Shown: positions 35,092-48,269, numbered from the stretch's first letter. The stretch: DNA of 64,000 nt from Linanthus parryae (GCA_023055425.1 JALGPY010000004.1:112447504-112511503); one strand, 5' to 3'. The notes: generated from the sequence alone by a model not told the origin. A program made the numbers and translations.

Positions 35092-35125
35092 TAGGCGTGA
35101 CCCCGCGCTAATGCGCGGGCAGCAT
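35092..35125 (-). mobile_element. Helitron-like 3' terminus
   Basis: Minus strand: CCCGCGCATTAGCGCGGG perfect hairpin, spacer GTCACGC, then CTAGT. This is the classic Helitron 3' end. The element body would extend to the right on plus-strand coordinates; its 5' TC end was not located. Confidence 0.65.
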
Positions 35126-35263
35126 AGTTCTACATTTTTTTTGAGGAAATAGTTCTAAATACGTAGAATGTGTAGTTCTACATATTTAGTTAATGCAAAC
35201 AAAGTCATTCCTCAAATTTTTTCTCGAGAAAAGTTATTTCTAAATTACAGAATCTCTTACTCC

Positions 35264-35440
35264 AATTTGCAAAAAAGACGTCGATGTCAAACTGAGAGAG
35301 AAATCAATTATAAAATTTAAAGCCAACGAAGGTTTATATCATACAATCGCATTACATTGTGCGAGATAATGCCCTTCAAGTACGTTAATTGTGCATACAA
35401 TTTCATTTTCAGTTTGACATTGACGTCTTTTTTCGCAAAT
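35264..35440. repeat. Inverted repeat, ~30-bp arms
   Basis: Left arm 35264-35295 (AATTTGCAAAAAAGACGTCG, then ATGTCAAACTGA) pairs with right arm 35409-35440 (TCAGTTTGACATTGACGTC, then TTTTTTCGCAAAT) with few mismatches; loop ~113 bp. Probably part of a non-autonomous element next to the Helitron-like end. Confidence 0.75.
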
Positions 35441-35699
35441 GGGGGATGCAATCGGTTAGTTCTAGAACTCGGGGTTGCAATGTGATAGTTTCGGCAAACT
35501 GGGGGTATGCATTAAGTAATTAAGCCTTTATTTTATTGATTGTTAAAACTCACAAACATCAACTTAATCATGTAAAGAATTTCTTCAACCAATCTTGTTA
35601 TATTATGTACTAATTCACAATTCAGATGTTCAGTTCTTGATTGTAGTTGTTCTCACTATTAAAGAATAGAACTCTACTAATATATATAACATAGTTGGA

Positions 35700-37198
35700 A
35701 AAATTTTACTTCCTTACATTGCAACTTATTGTTACTTCCAGAGACATGACTAATCTCATCTGTCCATTGTATGGAAATATCAATTTTACATTAAATAAGA
35801 TATTTATGGTTTCTCCTCTCATCACCATTCACACATCTCGTGAAATATGCCACATTTTTAGGGGGGTTATTATGTCATTTCGGTACTACAAAACTATATT
35901 GCAAGTGATTTTTTTTTTGATCAGTGCGGTATTACCGAAATTTGATACTTGAATATTGAAAATTACCATAGTAACTTTTTCGTGATTTGAGGGTCATGCA
36001 ATCTTCGGCTAAATGATCTGATATATTATAAGCTTGAAAGTTGTTTACTTAAAACAAAAGAAGAAGAAAGACCCGGAAGCCAAGCATGTACGGAGGTCTA
36101 CGACATTTAGGTGCCAAACCTTCCCGTCGATTCAAGTAGCTCAGCTGGTTAGATCAAAGGACTGATAACCCAATCCAATTCTCACTCGATACCTTCCTCA
36201 AAAAGTCCGATTCCTGAAATCCCTAAACTTTTTGCTTCATCTAAATTTTTTGAGATATCATCACAAATAGACTACACAAGCTCTCTGTCGTAGTTATGTA
36301 AAGAACAGTAATCGTAGTTAAACTAATGCACGAATGATTTGAAACTTTCAGTTTGAGTTCTTCATTCTAAATTGGCAATATCCATAGGTTAAACTTAAAT
36401 AACAATACAATTAAACAATAGTGAATACTAAAAGTTATATAAGGTCCAAAGATAACCATTTTAGTGCAGAGCTCACTATGTTCCAGCAAGGGGTTCACCA
36501 ATATATCTTGAATTTGCAGTGTCCTCTAATTTTGGGGGCCGATTCATTAGGAAGATTGGATTTAGATCCATGACATTGTGCAGTGGATTCTGAAAAAGAT
36601 GTTAACCCCTTTTAAATCAACCATACCCAATCTTTTATTATTACTGATTTTTTTGAGAAATTTTATTGTTAACTATGTTATTTGAATTTTTTACCATATA
36701 ATCTATTAAAATCCAAACTCTTATAAAGTATAGCGATCTTTCTTGTCTTGAGAAAAGACCATAAAACATTTCTTTTGGAACATGAAGGTCCGGAGTTTTA
36801 CTGAACAACCATATTATGTAAAGGTTGCAAGTATAACACCAGATAAATCAGTTTAATTTTAACACGATAAATCCTATATAAACAACTTTGTGTTACCAAC
36901 AGATGAAACCACTCCATAGGATAATTGTTGTTGTACATCTGTCATATTTATTTTTCTTTGCGAAAAAACATACGCTATAATTTATGTTCTAATTGCCGGT
37001 TCATGCGCTAATAAACATTGAAATTCTAATTGACGATTTTAGTTCTCAAAAACCTAAAACATAGATTTGGTTCCAACGATTATGATTATAATCCAGTTCC
37101 ATAAGAAATTTGTGTTTCGAAAAATAACATAATTACAATTTCTTATGACAATAAACAATTCACTCAAAATAAAATAAGTCACTCAAGCAAACTAAAAC
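35700..37198. other. AT-rich intergenic DNA
   Basis: No gene recognised except the tRNA-like remnant at 36129-36195. Short ORFs here look random. Confidence 0.5.
36129..36195 (+). pseudogene. tRNA-like remnant (D-arm plus CTGATAA anticodon loop)
   Basis: GTAGCTCAGCTGGTTAGA is a good tRNA D-arm / box A, followed at tRNA spacing by GGACTGATAACC, which would give anticodon GAT (Ile). The T-arm is degenerate (TTCTCACTCGAT in place of GTTCGAATC) and the acceptor stem does not pair. Probably a tRNA-derived relic, perhaps of organellar or SINE origin. Confidence 0.45.
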
Positions 37199-37200
37199 TT

Positions 37201-37790
37201 AATAAAACCTTTGACGAACACATAGATCAATATCACTAAAATCTCTAAAGAAAGTAAAAGGGGAGACCAATTGTCGCAAACATAGATAGTTGTAAACTAT
37301 GTAGTATACCATTGGTTTAACAAAATAACATAAACAAATCAAAAAAAAAATACACATACAAAAATGACATATGGATGCATACACAAAGATGTGAATTTAC
37401 CTTTGCCCTGTAACACACATATTTGTATGATGTGGGCATTAAAAAGAGTTTAGACTTATAATTTTTCAATGAGCTTACGCATATTCATATTTAAACGTAA
37501 TAAAACATTTGACGAACACATAGATCAATATCACTAAAATCTCTAAAGAAAGTAAAAGGGGGGCACCAATTGTCGCAAACATAGGTAGTTGTAAACTCTA
37601 TAGCATACCATTGGTTTAACAAAATAACAAAACAAATCAAAAGGAAAAAATACACGTACAAAAATGACATAGGGATGCAAACACAAAGATGTGAATTCAC
37701 CTTTGCCCTGTAACTCATATATTTGTACGATGAGGGCATTAAAAAAAAATTAGACTTATAAGTTTGCAATAGGCTTACGCATATTCATAT
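37201..37790. repeat. Tandem duplication, two ~298-bp units
   Basis: AATAAAACxTTTGACGAACACATAGATC begins at 37201 and again at 37499; the units stay alike to TTACGCATATTCATAT. Differences are a few substitutions and poly(A) lengths. Minus-strand ORFs inside are mirrored in both units and show no known domain. Confidence 0.88.
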
Positions 37791-38099
37791 CCACGTTCTA
37801 TGCAACAGGTAAAAACCAAGTAATTTTATGCTAAAAAAAAAGAAAAAAGAAAAACCAAGTAATCTACTGGACTATAAATAATCAGCAGTTACATCCATAA
37901 ATCAAGAAGTTAATATATCATTTTAACCATTAATTGCTTACTCATTATTGTATGTAACTGACATGATTGAATTGAATATTCAATATGACATGTCATTATT
38001 TTATTGGATTTTAATGACTCATATTCCACATAGGAATACACATGGCATAACTACAATGAAAATGATTTGACGCATGGCAATATGAGATTCAACCTGAGC

Positions 38100-38374
38100 A
38101 CTTCTCTGCTTTTATATATATAGATATACAAAATCGTCCTATTACTCCCCCGCAGTCGAAACTGTAGGCTCGCCAAATTTGAGACTGGAACGAAAACGCC
38201 GGAGCAAAGGCCGAGGGAGACCCTTGGTGAAGATGTCGGCGTACTGATAATCAGCAAGAATGTGCAACACGCGAAGCTGACCCAAATGAACCTTCTCACG
38301 AACGAAGTGTAGATCAATCTCAACATGATTAGTACGCTGAACTGAACAGGATTACCAGAGAGATAGACATCACT
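38100..38374 (-). pseudogene. Copia RNase H C-terminal fragment
   Basis: Minus strand closely matches 51880-52110: NHVEIDLHFVREKV, LRVLHI(P/L)ADYQYADIFTKGL, then the C-terminal VSNLASLQF-like segment in a shifted frame. It ends exactly where the Copia-1 LTR starts (38375), so it is the outermost layer of the nest at 38-49 kb. Confidence 0.7.
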
Positions 38375-39024
38375 TGTTGTGGAAATTTTGGTGAAAACTA
38401 AAATTCAGAATTTTTTGTGAGTAGATGAAGATGATGATTTTGGTGTAGGCTAAGGCAGTCCAGGACCTATCTTCAAGATAGTAATTTCCCCCACTAGTTG
38501 GTGCAAAAGGGGCTGCCCGGAAATCCTACCTACCGATACAATGCCTACCGCGTTGGAGAACAACAAATTTGCACTACTCGTTATACTCCCGAATTAGAAC
38601 CCGAACCCGGAACGATAAGAATACAAAATGATAAGATAGCAAAGTAGGCTATATAAGGAACATATAGATTCAAAGCAGAATGATTTTCGTACTCAACTTG
38701 CTAGTGCACAGAGGTATGAAAAGGAACGAAATGGTGCCTTTACACCTCTGTGTCACTGACGGAGAGACACAACCCAAAGACGAGTTACATCCATTTGCTG
38801 GACATACAAAGAATTTAAAATGGAGACCAAGTAACTGCTTTGGCAGTTACAAACCAACAGTCACATGACCGTTTGAGAGACACTAAGTGATTAAAATGGT
38901 CAACCAATTTATAGGTAACAAACTGGATGAAGGATAGTAATTAGAAAATACACTTAAATAATAAACAAACAAACAAACAAAGTTTATTATTAGGAATAGT
39001 TTATATACAATAATATATACAACA
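38375..39024 (-). repeat. Copia-1 3' LTR
   Basis: 650 bp, starts TGTTGTGGAAAT and ends ATATACAACA (perfect TGTTGT/ACAACA). It is followed by a purine tract on the minus strand (AATAAGTGGGAGAT), placing it as the 3' LTR of a minus-strand element. The 5' LTR is not in view because later insertions remove the rest. Confidence 0.8.
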
Positions 39025-39621
39025 ATCTCCCACTTATTACTAATAATAAAATATAAAAAATATTAAAGTTGGGTATAGTACAACGTATCACCAACGGTGG
39101 ACTGAGCCTTGAACCGTGGCTTGAATAATGACTTATAATCTCGAGAGACAATAAGAAATTATTCACGTTAGTACCGGGTTCTAAATTCTCAAAAGACAGC
39201 GCTTTAATGGGCCTTACGCTGAATCGGTCTTAACAAGTACTCTCGGAATTTTACCGATAACTCCTAGGAAGCGGCTTCTCACTTCCTTACTTGCAAAGGA
39301 AAACTTCATCAAGAGCGTCCACAACCGCTTTAGCGCTCCACACATAACATGCTATGAGTTTGTTAAGGACGTAAGTCCAACCTTCTTAAAATGTTGTGGA
39401 TAGATAGTGCATTGATCAAATATGGGATTTTGAAGGAATAGTGATTCATTTCTTAGTAAGAAGATCAATCACCCCCACTATTCCTCGAATAATGTAATTC
39501 ACTTGGAATGTAGTCTCACACTAGCATTCCACGGTTAATCTTTTAATTGAATTGCCCTTGAACTTCGATGCACGTGATTTTCGATAATGATCGACATCAA
39601 CGTGATGAAGTAGGTTTCAAT

Positions 39622-40871
39622 TTAGACACCTCTATTAGTCGGTAATAATCCCATATTTTCCATGATCTTACTAATCCTCTCACCCGATAAGGGTTTTGTG
39701 AGTGGATCCGCCAACATTTGATCCGTAGTTAAATACTCTAGTGAAAATTTTCCTTTCTTCACCATACGACGAATATGGTTATAGCGCATATTAATATGCT
39801 TGCTATTATTCGTCATTCTCTTGTTCTTTTCATTGCTAATAGCCGCTTGATTATCACGATATAATGTGATTGAACCTCTCGGCACATTAATAAAATGAAT
39901 ACATCTCAAAAAACGCTTAATCCACAAAAGATCTTTACTAGCAAGTGACATAGCAATAAACTCAGATTCCATAGAAGATAATGCAATGCAAGATTGTCTT
40001 TGAGATGACCATGCAATAATAGATCCACCTAAAGTAAATAGCCAACCACTAGTTTATTTGGAAGACATTTTATCGGACGCCCAATTCGCATCACTATAAC
40101 ATTCTAAAACCGAACTAGAACATTTATAATGCAAAGCATAATCCAAAGTATGTTTCAAGTATCTCATAACTCTACCAAGTTCATTCCAATGTTCATGACT
40201 AGAATTACAAGTAAACCTACTCAAAATACCAACGGCACATGCAATATTGGGTCTAGTATAACTCATGGGATAAATCAAACTACCAATAATTTTAGCACAC
40301 AATTCTTGCTCAACGGGTTCCCCACTATTAGGAACAAGTTTAGTAGAAGGATTAAAAGGTGACGGACTAGACTTGCAAACAAAATAATTAAACCTTCTCA
40401 AAATTTTCTCAATGTAATGTGATTGTGACAAAATAAAACCACCATCTTGTCTAATCACTTTAACACCCAAAATTACATCTACCGGTCCTAAATCTTTCAT
40501 GTCAAAAACTCGAGTAAGAAAACTTTTTGTCTCATTGACACAATCAATGTTAGAACCAAAAATCAACAAATCATCAACATAAAGAGTAAGTAAAATATTA
40601 TAATTAGGAGTACTTTTAAAGAAAACACAACTTTCAACTTTACTACTCTTAAAACCAAAACCTTTAATTTATTTTTTAATTTTTTTATACCATTTCCTAG
40701 GGGCTTGTTTAAGACCATACAAAGACTTGTTCAATTTACAAACTTTATCTTCTTCACCTTTAACCACGACCCTTCGGGTTGCTTAATATAAATCTCCTCA
40801 TCTAAACTTCCATTTAAAAAAGCAGTTTTAACATCCATTTGATGAACAACTAGATTAAACATGGAAGTAAT
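39622..40871 (-). pseudogene. Copia-1 RT-RNase H, truncated
   Basis: RNase H at 39622-39972 ([55 protein letters not shown]). RT linker at 40054-40569 (VFDMKDLGPVDVILGVKV; IGSLIYPMSYTRPNIACAVG; LECYSDANWASD). RT start at 40731-40871 (VVHQMDVKTAFLNGSLDEEI). Stops and frameshifts separate the parts, and the YVDD region is disturbed. Truncated at 40871 by the Copia-2 LTR. The 3' leader 39025-39600 has no ORF. Confidence 0.82.
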
Positions 40872-42296
40872 TGTAGGGTTTTGATCATGTATACGCAGCG
40901 GAAAAACATAATTCATCCATTAATTACCATCCAAGGATCACAGGACAAGAGACATAACGATGGTAAGGGAAGAAATCAAGTTACACACCTTAGGGTTTCT
41001 CCTGTGATGACTTGTAACGTGAATTGTGTCACGTCTCTATAGTTGATCCACGCCTAGAGTTGAGATCTAGATCTTCCTTCTCCTTTGTGCTAGCTAGGAA
41101 TGGAGGAAGAGGAAGAAGAAATCACGCAACACGAGGCAACAAGGAGGGTGGATTCCTCCTTGGTGGCCGACGGGGTAGGGGCGGCGGCAAGGGGGTCGGG
41201 CGGCCCTCTTCTTGCTTGCTCTCTCTCCTTTCTGTTCTCTCCAACTCAAGTTATGAACAATAGGCTCATAAGTGTGGGAAGTAAGGAAGGAGCATCCTTT
41301 ATATAGTCCAACAAATCCTTGCCAACTGCCTAAATGACCGATTCTAGTCCTACTAGAATTCAGTTTAGTCCCGTCCTTGCAAATTAGTACTACTAACTTT
41401 GCAAGGTGATGCAAAGTGATCCTTCTAATTAATTAATCATATTAATTAATTCCCAAATCTAGTTCAACTTTATATAGCGTGTGACCCCATAGGTTATATC
41501 TAGTTGGTAGCAACAATTTGCTAATATGGAGCGGTTTCTAGCAAAACATCCATTCTAGCCAACTAATAGAATAGTCGTCCGACAAACCTTGTACAAGTAA
41601 TTGTCTCATCCCTTTGTCTCTATATCCGGATTGGACACAAGACATACAAGTCACACTCGTATATCCAATCCATAGTTTCTCGATCCTGTGAATAGCCTTA
41701 TTCGTGCAAATAACATCAATATCCTATATTGATTTATTTGAGTCTGGCCAGACATTCTATAAGCACTATCCCTCGAGTGGCCTAGGATATTTGCTCCCGT
41801 TATGTGGGAGGGAAAAATTCTATCTACGTCCAGTACGATCTCTAAGCTTGCTTCTTATTATATCGAGTACACGCCTTTATAACTACCCAGTTACGGTGTA
41901 GCGTTTGACGCTACCAAAATCACAATAATCCACAATTAGAATATCTAGTGAGTTCAAGTCTAAGGATGACAATACCATTGCATCGCGAGAAGCACTTGTG
42001 ACTTAACCTAACTTGTATGTAGCCTTCTCGGAGATGGGTCAATCCAGTGCGCCATTACCCTTAATGCACACCCATGTGTTGGATCATGATATGTCCATAT
42101 CAATCCAACCCCATACTAGTCTATAGATGATTGTCCCATTGATCATTATACTGGACTAGGGATATTTAAGATAAACAACACAAATGTAAATCTAAGGACA
42201 TCATTATATTAAATATCCAATATATAATACAATGAGTGTTCTAGCCAAAATAAATTCATACTAAACTAGATTTCCTCTAGGGAATCTATTCCAACA
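40872..42296 (-). repeat. Copia-2 3' LTR
   Basis: 1425 bp, from TGTAGGGTTTTGATC to CTATTCCAACA. On the minus strand it starts TGTTGGAATAGATTCCC, a common Copia LTR start. It is preceded (minus) by a purine tract AGTGCAGGTGGGAGAC. It is inserted in the Copia-1 RT just upstream of HQMDVKTAFLNG. Confidence 0.82.
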
Positions 42297-42310
42297 GTCT
42301 CCCACCTGCA

Positions 42311-44740
42311 CTAGAGCCAATCTGACGGATCTGGTATGCCCATGCTCCTAGTGTGCCCTTCATGCTTCCACTGCACAAGCGACTTTGTAAGTGGATCCGA
42401 CAGATTCTCATCTGTAGGAATCTTGCATATCCGAACGTCTCCTCTATCGATAATATCTCGAATCAGATGGAACTTCCTGAGCACGTGCTTGGATTTCTGG
42501 TGTGACCTGGGCTCCTTTGATTGCGCGATCACCCCAGTGTTTCCACAGTACAACTCAACTGGATCCGCAATGCTAGGAACCACACCAAGTTCAGAAACAA
42601 ACTTTATTATCCAAACAGCTTCCTTTGCTGCGCCATTTGCAGCAATGTACTCAGCCTCTGTTGTAGAATCAGTCATCGTCTCTTGCTTGGAACTCTTCCA
42701 GCTCACCGCTGCTCCATTCAGGCAAAACACATATCCCGATTGTGATCTAAAGTCATCTCTGTCGGTTTGGAAGCTTGCATCCGTGTAACCCCTTACACGC
42801 AACTCTTCCTCACCGCCTAATATCAAGGAAACATCCTTAGTTCTTCTCAAGTACTTTAGGATGTTCTTGACTGCAATCCAGTGACTCTCACCCGGATTGG
42901 ATTGGTATCTGCTTGTCACACTCAAGGCATATGACACCTCTGGTCTGGTACATAACATGGCGTACATGATAGATCCTATGGCCGAGGCATAGGGAATTCT
43001 ACTCATGCGTTCCTTCTCAATATCATTGGAAGGACAACCACTCTTCGAAAGAGTAATTCCATGTGACATGGGCAAGAATCCCTTCTTGGAATCTTTCATG
43101 TTAAACCGTTTCAACACCTTGTCAATATATGTACGCTGACTTAGGCCTAGAAGTCTCTTAGATCTATCTCTATAGATCTTTATACCAAGTATATAGGTTG
43201 CTTCCCCTAAGTCTTTCATTGAGAAACACTTTCCTAGCCAATCTTTAACAGATTACAGCATGGGAACGTCGTTTCCAATGAGTAGTATGTCATCTACATA
43301 CAATACCAGAAAAGCTACAGAGCTCCCACTAACCTTCTTGTAGACACAAGAATCGTCTTCGTTTCTGATGAAGCCAAACTCTTTGACTACTTCATCAAAA
43401 CGTCGATTCCAACTCCTAGAAGCTTGCTTCAATCCATAAATGGATCGTTGCAGCTTACAGACTTTGTTGGCTTTCTTTGGATATTCAAAACCCTCCGGCT
43501 GTATCATATACACGTCCTCGAGGAGATTCCCATAAAGGAATGCTGTTTTGACATCCATCTGCCAAATCTCATAGTCGTAGTATGCTGCAATTGCAAGTAG
43601 GAATCAGATGGATTTGGTCATAGCGACTGGTGAAAAGGTTTCATCATAGTCAATACCATGAATCTGTCTGAATCCTTTAGCCACCAATCGGCCCCTATAG
43701 GTAATCACATTACCATCCATGTCGATCTTCTTCTTGAAGACCCACTTGCACCCTATGGGTCGCGCCCCTTCTGGTGGTTCCACCAAAGTCCATACTTTGT
43801 TGGTATACATGGATTCCATCTCGGATCTCATGGCTTCTAGCCACTTCTGAGAGTCTGGCCCTTTTATGGCCTCTTCATAGGTAGTAGGATCATCATCTAT
43901 GAGCATTGTGACACCGGAATCAGTCACGAGAAGTCCATATCTCTCGGGTTCCTGGCGCACTCTACTAGATCTACGAAGCTCTTGTGTTACCTGAACATGC
44001 CGTTCCACAACTCCTTGTGGTTCCTGTTAATGTTCCATAATCGGTTCAGTGAGTTTTGGTTCTTGAATCTCTTCAAGTTCTACAGTCCCCCTACTTGCTT
44101 CTTTAGAGACAAACTCTCTTTCTAGAAACACGCCAGACCGAGCAACAAACACTTTGTTCTCAATTGGATTGTAGAAGTAGTAGCCCTTAGTTTCCTTCGG
44201 GTACCCCACAAATTTACACTTATCCGACTTTGGCCCTAGCTTGTCTGATTGTAAATGTTTTACATAGACATCGCAGCCCCAAATCTTCATGAACGACAAT
44301 GTGGGACGCCTCCCACTCCACATCTCATGTGGTGTCTTCATCACTGATTTAGATGAAACACAGTTAATGGTGAAAGCTACACTTAATAGAGCATAACCCC
44401 AAAATGATAATGGAAGATCGGTTTGAAACATCATAGATCGAACCATATCCAATAGGGTTCGATTCCTCCTCTCGGACATGCCATTCCATTGTGGCATTCC
44501 TGGTGGAGTGAGTTGGGACACGATCCCACACTCTCTAAGATAGTCATCAAACTCTTGGCTTAAGTATTCTCCTCCACGATCCGATCGTAGAGCCTTGATA
44601 CTTTTGCCAAGTTGCTTCTCTACTTCACTTTTGAATTTTTTGAACCTTTCAAATGACTCAGATTTGGCCTTCATAAGGTACACAAATCCATATCTACTAT
44701 AATCACCAGTAAATGTAATGAAGTAGACGTAACCACCCTT
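42311..44740 (-). pseudogene. Copia-2 integrase-RT-RNase H, few stops, 5'-truncated
   Basis: Minus-strand polyprotein remnant in order. Integrase core: YFITFTGDYSRYGFVYLMK, LRSDRGGEYLSQEF, and MPQWNGMSERRNRTLLDMVR, so catalytic D...E residues are partly visible. Then RT with VKTAFLYGNLLEDVYMIQPE and FLVLYVDDILLIGND, with the YVDD box intact. Last is RNase H with MKDLGEATYILGIKIY, TEAEYIAANGAAKEAVWI and LYCGNTGVIAQSKEP, where the usual CDN is CGN. Only about three in-frame stops (near 43244, 43600 and 44020) separate the parts, so this is a fairly young copy. It ends abruptly at about 44740 where the LINE begins. Confidence 0.85.
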
Positions 44741-44744
44741 GACA

Positions 44745-45857
44745 TGTCTAATAAAATCTGTAGGATCATTTGGGAAAAAATTCAGCTCTGCTTTGCTGGC
44801 TGGAAGGTTTGCTTTACTTAAAGCAGTTCTTAACAGTCAACTTGTGTATCCATTCTATGTGTTTCTGTTCTCTAGTTCTGCACAAATTAAATTAAATCCA
44901 TTTTTGCAAGGGGAAGCTAACATTGAAAGCATGCATGGGGTGGGGTGGCACAAGCTTTGTCTTCCTAAAGATAAGGGAGGGTTAGGTATTAAGGACCCTG
45001 CTTTATTTAATAAAATCCTTGTTGCCAAACAAACCTGGAAACTTATTTCCTCGCCCAATTCTTCTATTCCCTCTTTCCTTCTTTCTAGATACCGCAAAAG
45101 AAAACCTTTCCTCCTCAGAAAGAGCTTCCAAGGCCCCTCGTCATGGGGATGGAAGAGGCTTTGTAGGATGAAAGATGAAGTGGCTAGGGATCTTTGTTGG
45201 GATGTGGGTAAGGGTGACAATATTAAGTTGAGGAAGGATAAGTGGTTGCCAAATGTTCCTCCCTCTTCCTTTGAGAAGCACCTTGCTGAACATGGACAAA
45301 ATTCCCAACAAATTTTGAAGGTGGCCGATCTTATGCACCCAAATAAGGTTGCTTGGGACAAAGGCAAAATTTCTTATTTTTCCCTAATTGGCTGGCTAAT
45401 AGGATTCTTAATAGGATTCTGGATTATCAACTTTCACCAATTGTTTTGGGAACCTTTTTCCACTTCTCAGATGAGCTCTAGCATGTTCTGCTTCAGGCTC
45501 CTGAAGAAAATATTTCTTTCCTCCTTAGCTAATGTGAGCTTACATTTTGTGGTAAATGCTGAATTCTCTCTCCCCTGAAAATACTTTTGGAAAATGAAAC
45601 TCCCTCATAAGATCTAGTTTTTCCTTAGGCAAAACATTCTAAACAAACTGCCTACCAAAGATAGACTTCACTCCTTGGGGATTCCTGTTATTTTAAATCT
45701 GTCCTCTTTGTTGGTCTGAAGAGGAATCTTCATCCCATCTTTTTCTTGTTGTGCCATTAGCAAAGCCTGTTGGTACTCTGGTCCCCCCTTCATCTCTCAT
45801 AATCACTTCTTTTCCAAGTGATCCTGCTGGCAGAGGCTTTTTGATTTCTCATATAAC
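44745..45857 (+). pseudogene. L1-type LINE ORF2 C-terminal part
   Basis: Plus strand: RFALLKAVLNSQLVYPFYVF and HKLCLPKDKGGLGIKDPALF, then LVAKQTWKLISSP and GWKRLCRMKDEVARDLCWDV, all typical of the region after RT in plant LINEs. After a stop at 45578, zf-RVT follows: FWKMKLPHKI, then NKLPTKDRLHSLGIPV. The catalytic RT domain itself is absent, so the copy is 5'-truncated. The TRIM-like element splits it at 45858. The other half lies at 48270-48905. Confidence 0.82.
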
Positions 45858-48269
45858 TGTTGGGGAATTATTCGTCAATCCGAATTCCCGTCGCAACGGA
45901 AGCAAAAATACGTCACACGATCACACACTCAACACACGCCATATAGGAGAAGAAAAACGACACACAAGAATTTAACGTGGTTCGGCAAAACCGCCTACAT
46001 CCACGGGAGGAGGAGAATATTCACTATATCAATGAGGGAATACATCATAGGGGAGATACAACTCAATCCGCGGACCACGTCGACGCGGTACTCTCATCCT
46101 TATGGCCTACAACCATGAAACTCTAACCTCTCACATCCGCTCAAAGATATCTCACCAATCTCTCAACTCGAATCAATTAGAAACAATAGCTAGCACCTCT
46201 ATTTATACTAATATAGAGGAGGTGGAAAAGGCCACCAAGCCCTAGCCATCACCTCCTCAGAGATCACCCCCTCAGAGGAGATCACCTCCTCATAGGAAAA
46301 ATCAGACGCATCAGGTACACCGATTCGTCTTGCGGAATTCGAGACAAAACCCAAAAAACTCCACCTTGGCTTGAATTCTGCAAGCGCCTAGCAAATTCCT
46401 CAGCCAACTCCGTTTTTGATGTCAAATCTGCCGCATCCGCCATGCTCCAACTGCATGGACCGCCATCGCACCTCTACCGAGATGCTCTGCACCCCCTCCT
46501 AGGGCACGCCTCGCACCCCCGACACGGGTGCGTCCCAAAGCATGACACTTTGGGGAGTAGTGTGGCTCCATCTCTCCACCAGCTAGCTCATCACTGGAGA
46601 GTTCACAACCAACCACGTCAAGTGAAAACGAGACTCCCTTCCCCTTCACTACTGCAGTAGCTTTCTTTATCACCGTTATCGTCACTTGAGCACCGTCTCG
46701 AACAACCTGCAAATTCTGCATAGCCTGCACTATCTCCATGCTTCAGCGTCCTCACACGTCAACTACATGTATATCCACGCCAGCCCTGAGTGCTTCTCCT
46801 TGCGCTGTTGCTTGTCCTGTTCGATCATAAGCCTTCACCAAGACGTCTTGCAACCCGCTGCGACTTACCTCTCTTCTTGCCTTGAGTTGCTCAAGAGTTA
46901 TCGTCACGAACCACATACAGAGATTTCAGGACGCCACCACTGCCATGGCCTCATCAACTGCGTCCACCACCTCGATCTCTTCCCTTGAAGCTTCTTGTGA
47001 ATTTCCTTGCAATAGTTGCCCACGTCTCAGACCAGACTCCTCTGCGACTGTTGCATCTCGTGCTCACAAACACACAAAGCCTACGCTTCTTGCTATGTTG
47101 AACAGCAGCTCCACCTGTCAACACACTCCCTAGCCTGCATAGGTTACCAATCGAACGTTCAATTAGGAAAAAACGCCTCTAATTGACTCCACCTGATTGG
47201 ACTTGAACTTGATTGACCCTGATCGCATCCCGTCGTCTTCGATCTCCCTATCGATATCGATTGATGCCGATCTTCTCAATCCACTCAGAATCTCAAAATT
47301 CTGACCGTACCGATGAATCCGCAACGTCCAAAAACACGGGGTTAGACTCCTGACTCATCCCAATCCGATCTACAGGCACGCCGTAACCACCCGAACAATT
47401 TTGGACCATTGGATCTCACCGCAAACTGCCACGTCAGCATTCTGCAAAATCCAGCAATAATTTGCAGAATCTGACCCCGCCATCGCGTCGGGAACGTTCA
47501 AAAACCTAGGGTTCACCTCCTGTTCGAGTCCAATCGGACTTACATGCAGCTCTAAACGGACTTACATGAACCATCCGATAGCCACTGGAGAACTCGTAGC
47601 ACCGTGCATGCGCTGCACCCAACAGCTTCTCCCAACTCACATGCATGTGACAGACAGACAAGAAAGAAACCCAATTTGTTTCCTTTCTTTTCCGTTCCTT
47701 TTTTTTTTCCAATCATTTTCTTTTATTTTTCTTCGTCCTCTTCACCTGCGTGCTCCATCCGGATCGTGAACCAGGCTCTGATACCACTTGTTGGGGAATT
47801 ATTCGTCAATTCAAATTCCCGTCGCAACGGAAGCAAAAATACGTCACACGATCACACACTCAACACACGCCATATAGGAGAAGAAAAACGACACACAAGA
47901 ATTTAACGTGGTTCGGCAAAACCGCCTACATCCACGGGAGGAGGAGAATATTCACTATATCAATGAGGGAATACATCGTAGGGGAGAGACAACTCAATCC
48001 GCGGACCACGTCAACGTGGTACTCTCATCCTCATGGCCTACAACCATGAAACCCTAACCTCTCACATCCGCTCAAAGATATCTCACCAATCTGTCAACTT
48101 GACTCAATTAGAAACAATAGCTAGCACCTCTATTTATAATAATATAGAGGAGGTGGAAAAGCCCACCAAGCCCTAGCCATCACCTCCTCAGAGATCACCT
48201 CCTCATAGGAAAAATCAGACGCATCGGGTACACCGATTCGTCTTGCGGAATTCGAGACAAAACCCAACA
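45858..48269 (-). mobile_element. TRIM-like non-autonomous LTR element, TSD ATAAC
   Basis: LTRs 45858-46356 (499 bp) and 47789-48269 (481 bp) begin TGTTGGGGAATTATTCGTCA and end CCCAACA (left copy CCCAAAA). The left has an 18-bp internal duplication of an AGATCACC-type motif. A perfect 5-bp duplication ATAAC lies at 45853-45857 and 48270-48274. Beside the right LTR, the minus strand reads AGTGGTATCAGAGCC, an initiator tRNA-Met primer site, so the element runs on the minus strand. The 1.43-kb interior has no gag/pol. One 105-aa frame at 46422-46739 is probably chance. Confidence 0.9.

Noticed and set aside
37199..37769. Two similar minus-strand ORFs (MYASICHFCMC.. / ..FLYVYFFL..)
   Set aside because: They mirror the tandem duplication and have membrane-like composition from AT-rich DNA; no start context or homology.
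46422..47906. ORFs of 70-105 aa in the TRIM-like element
   Set aside because: No known domain; frames on both strands overlap and part of them lies in the LTR. Probably chance.
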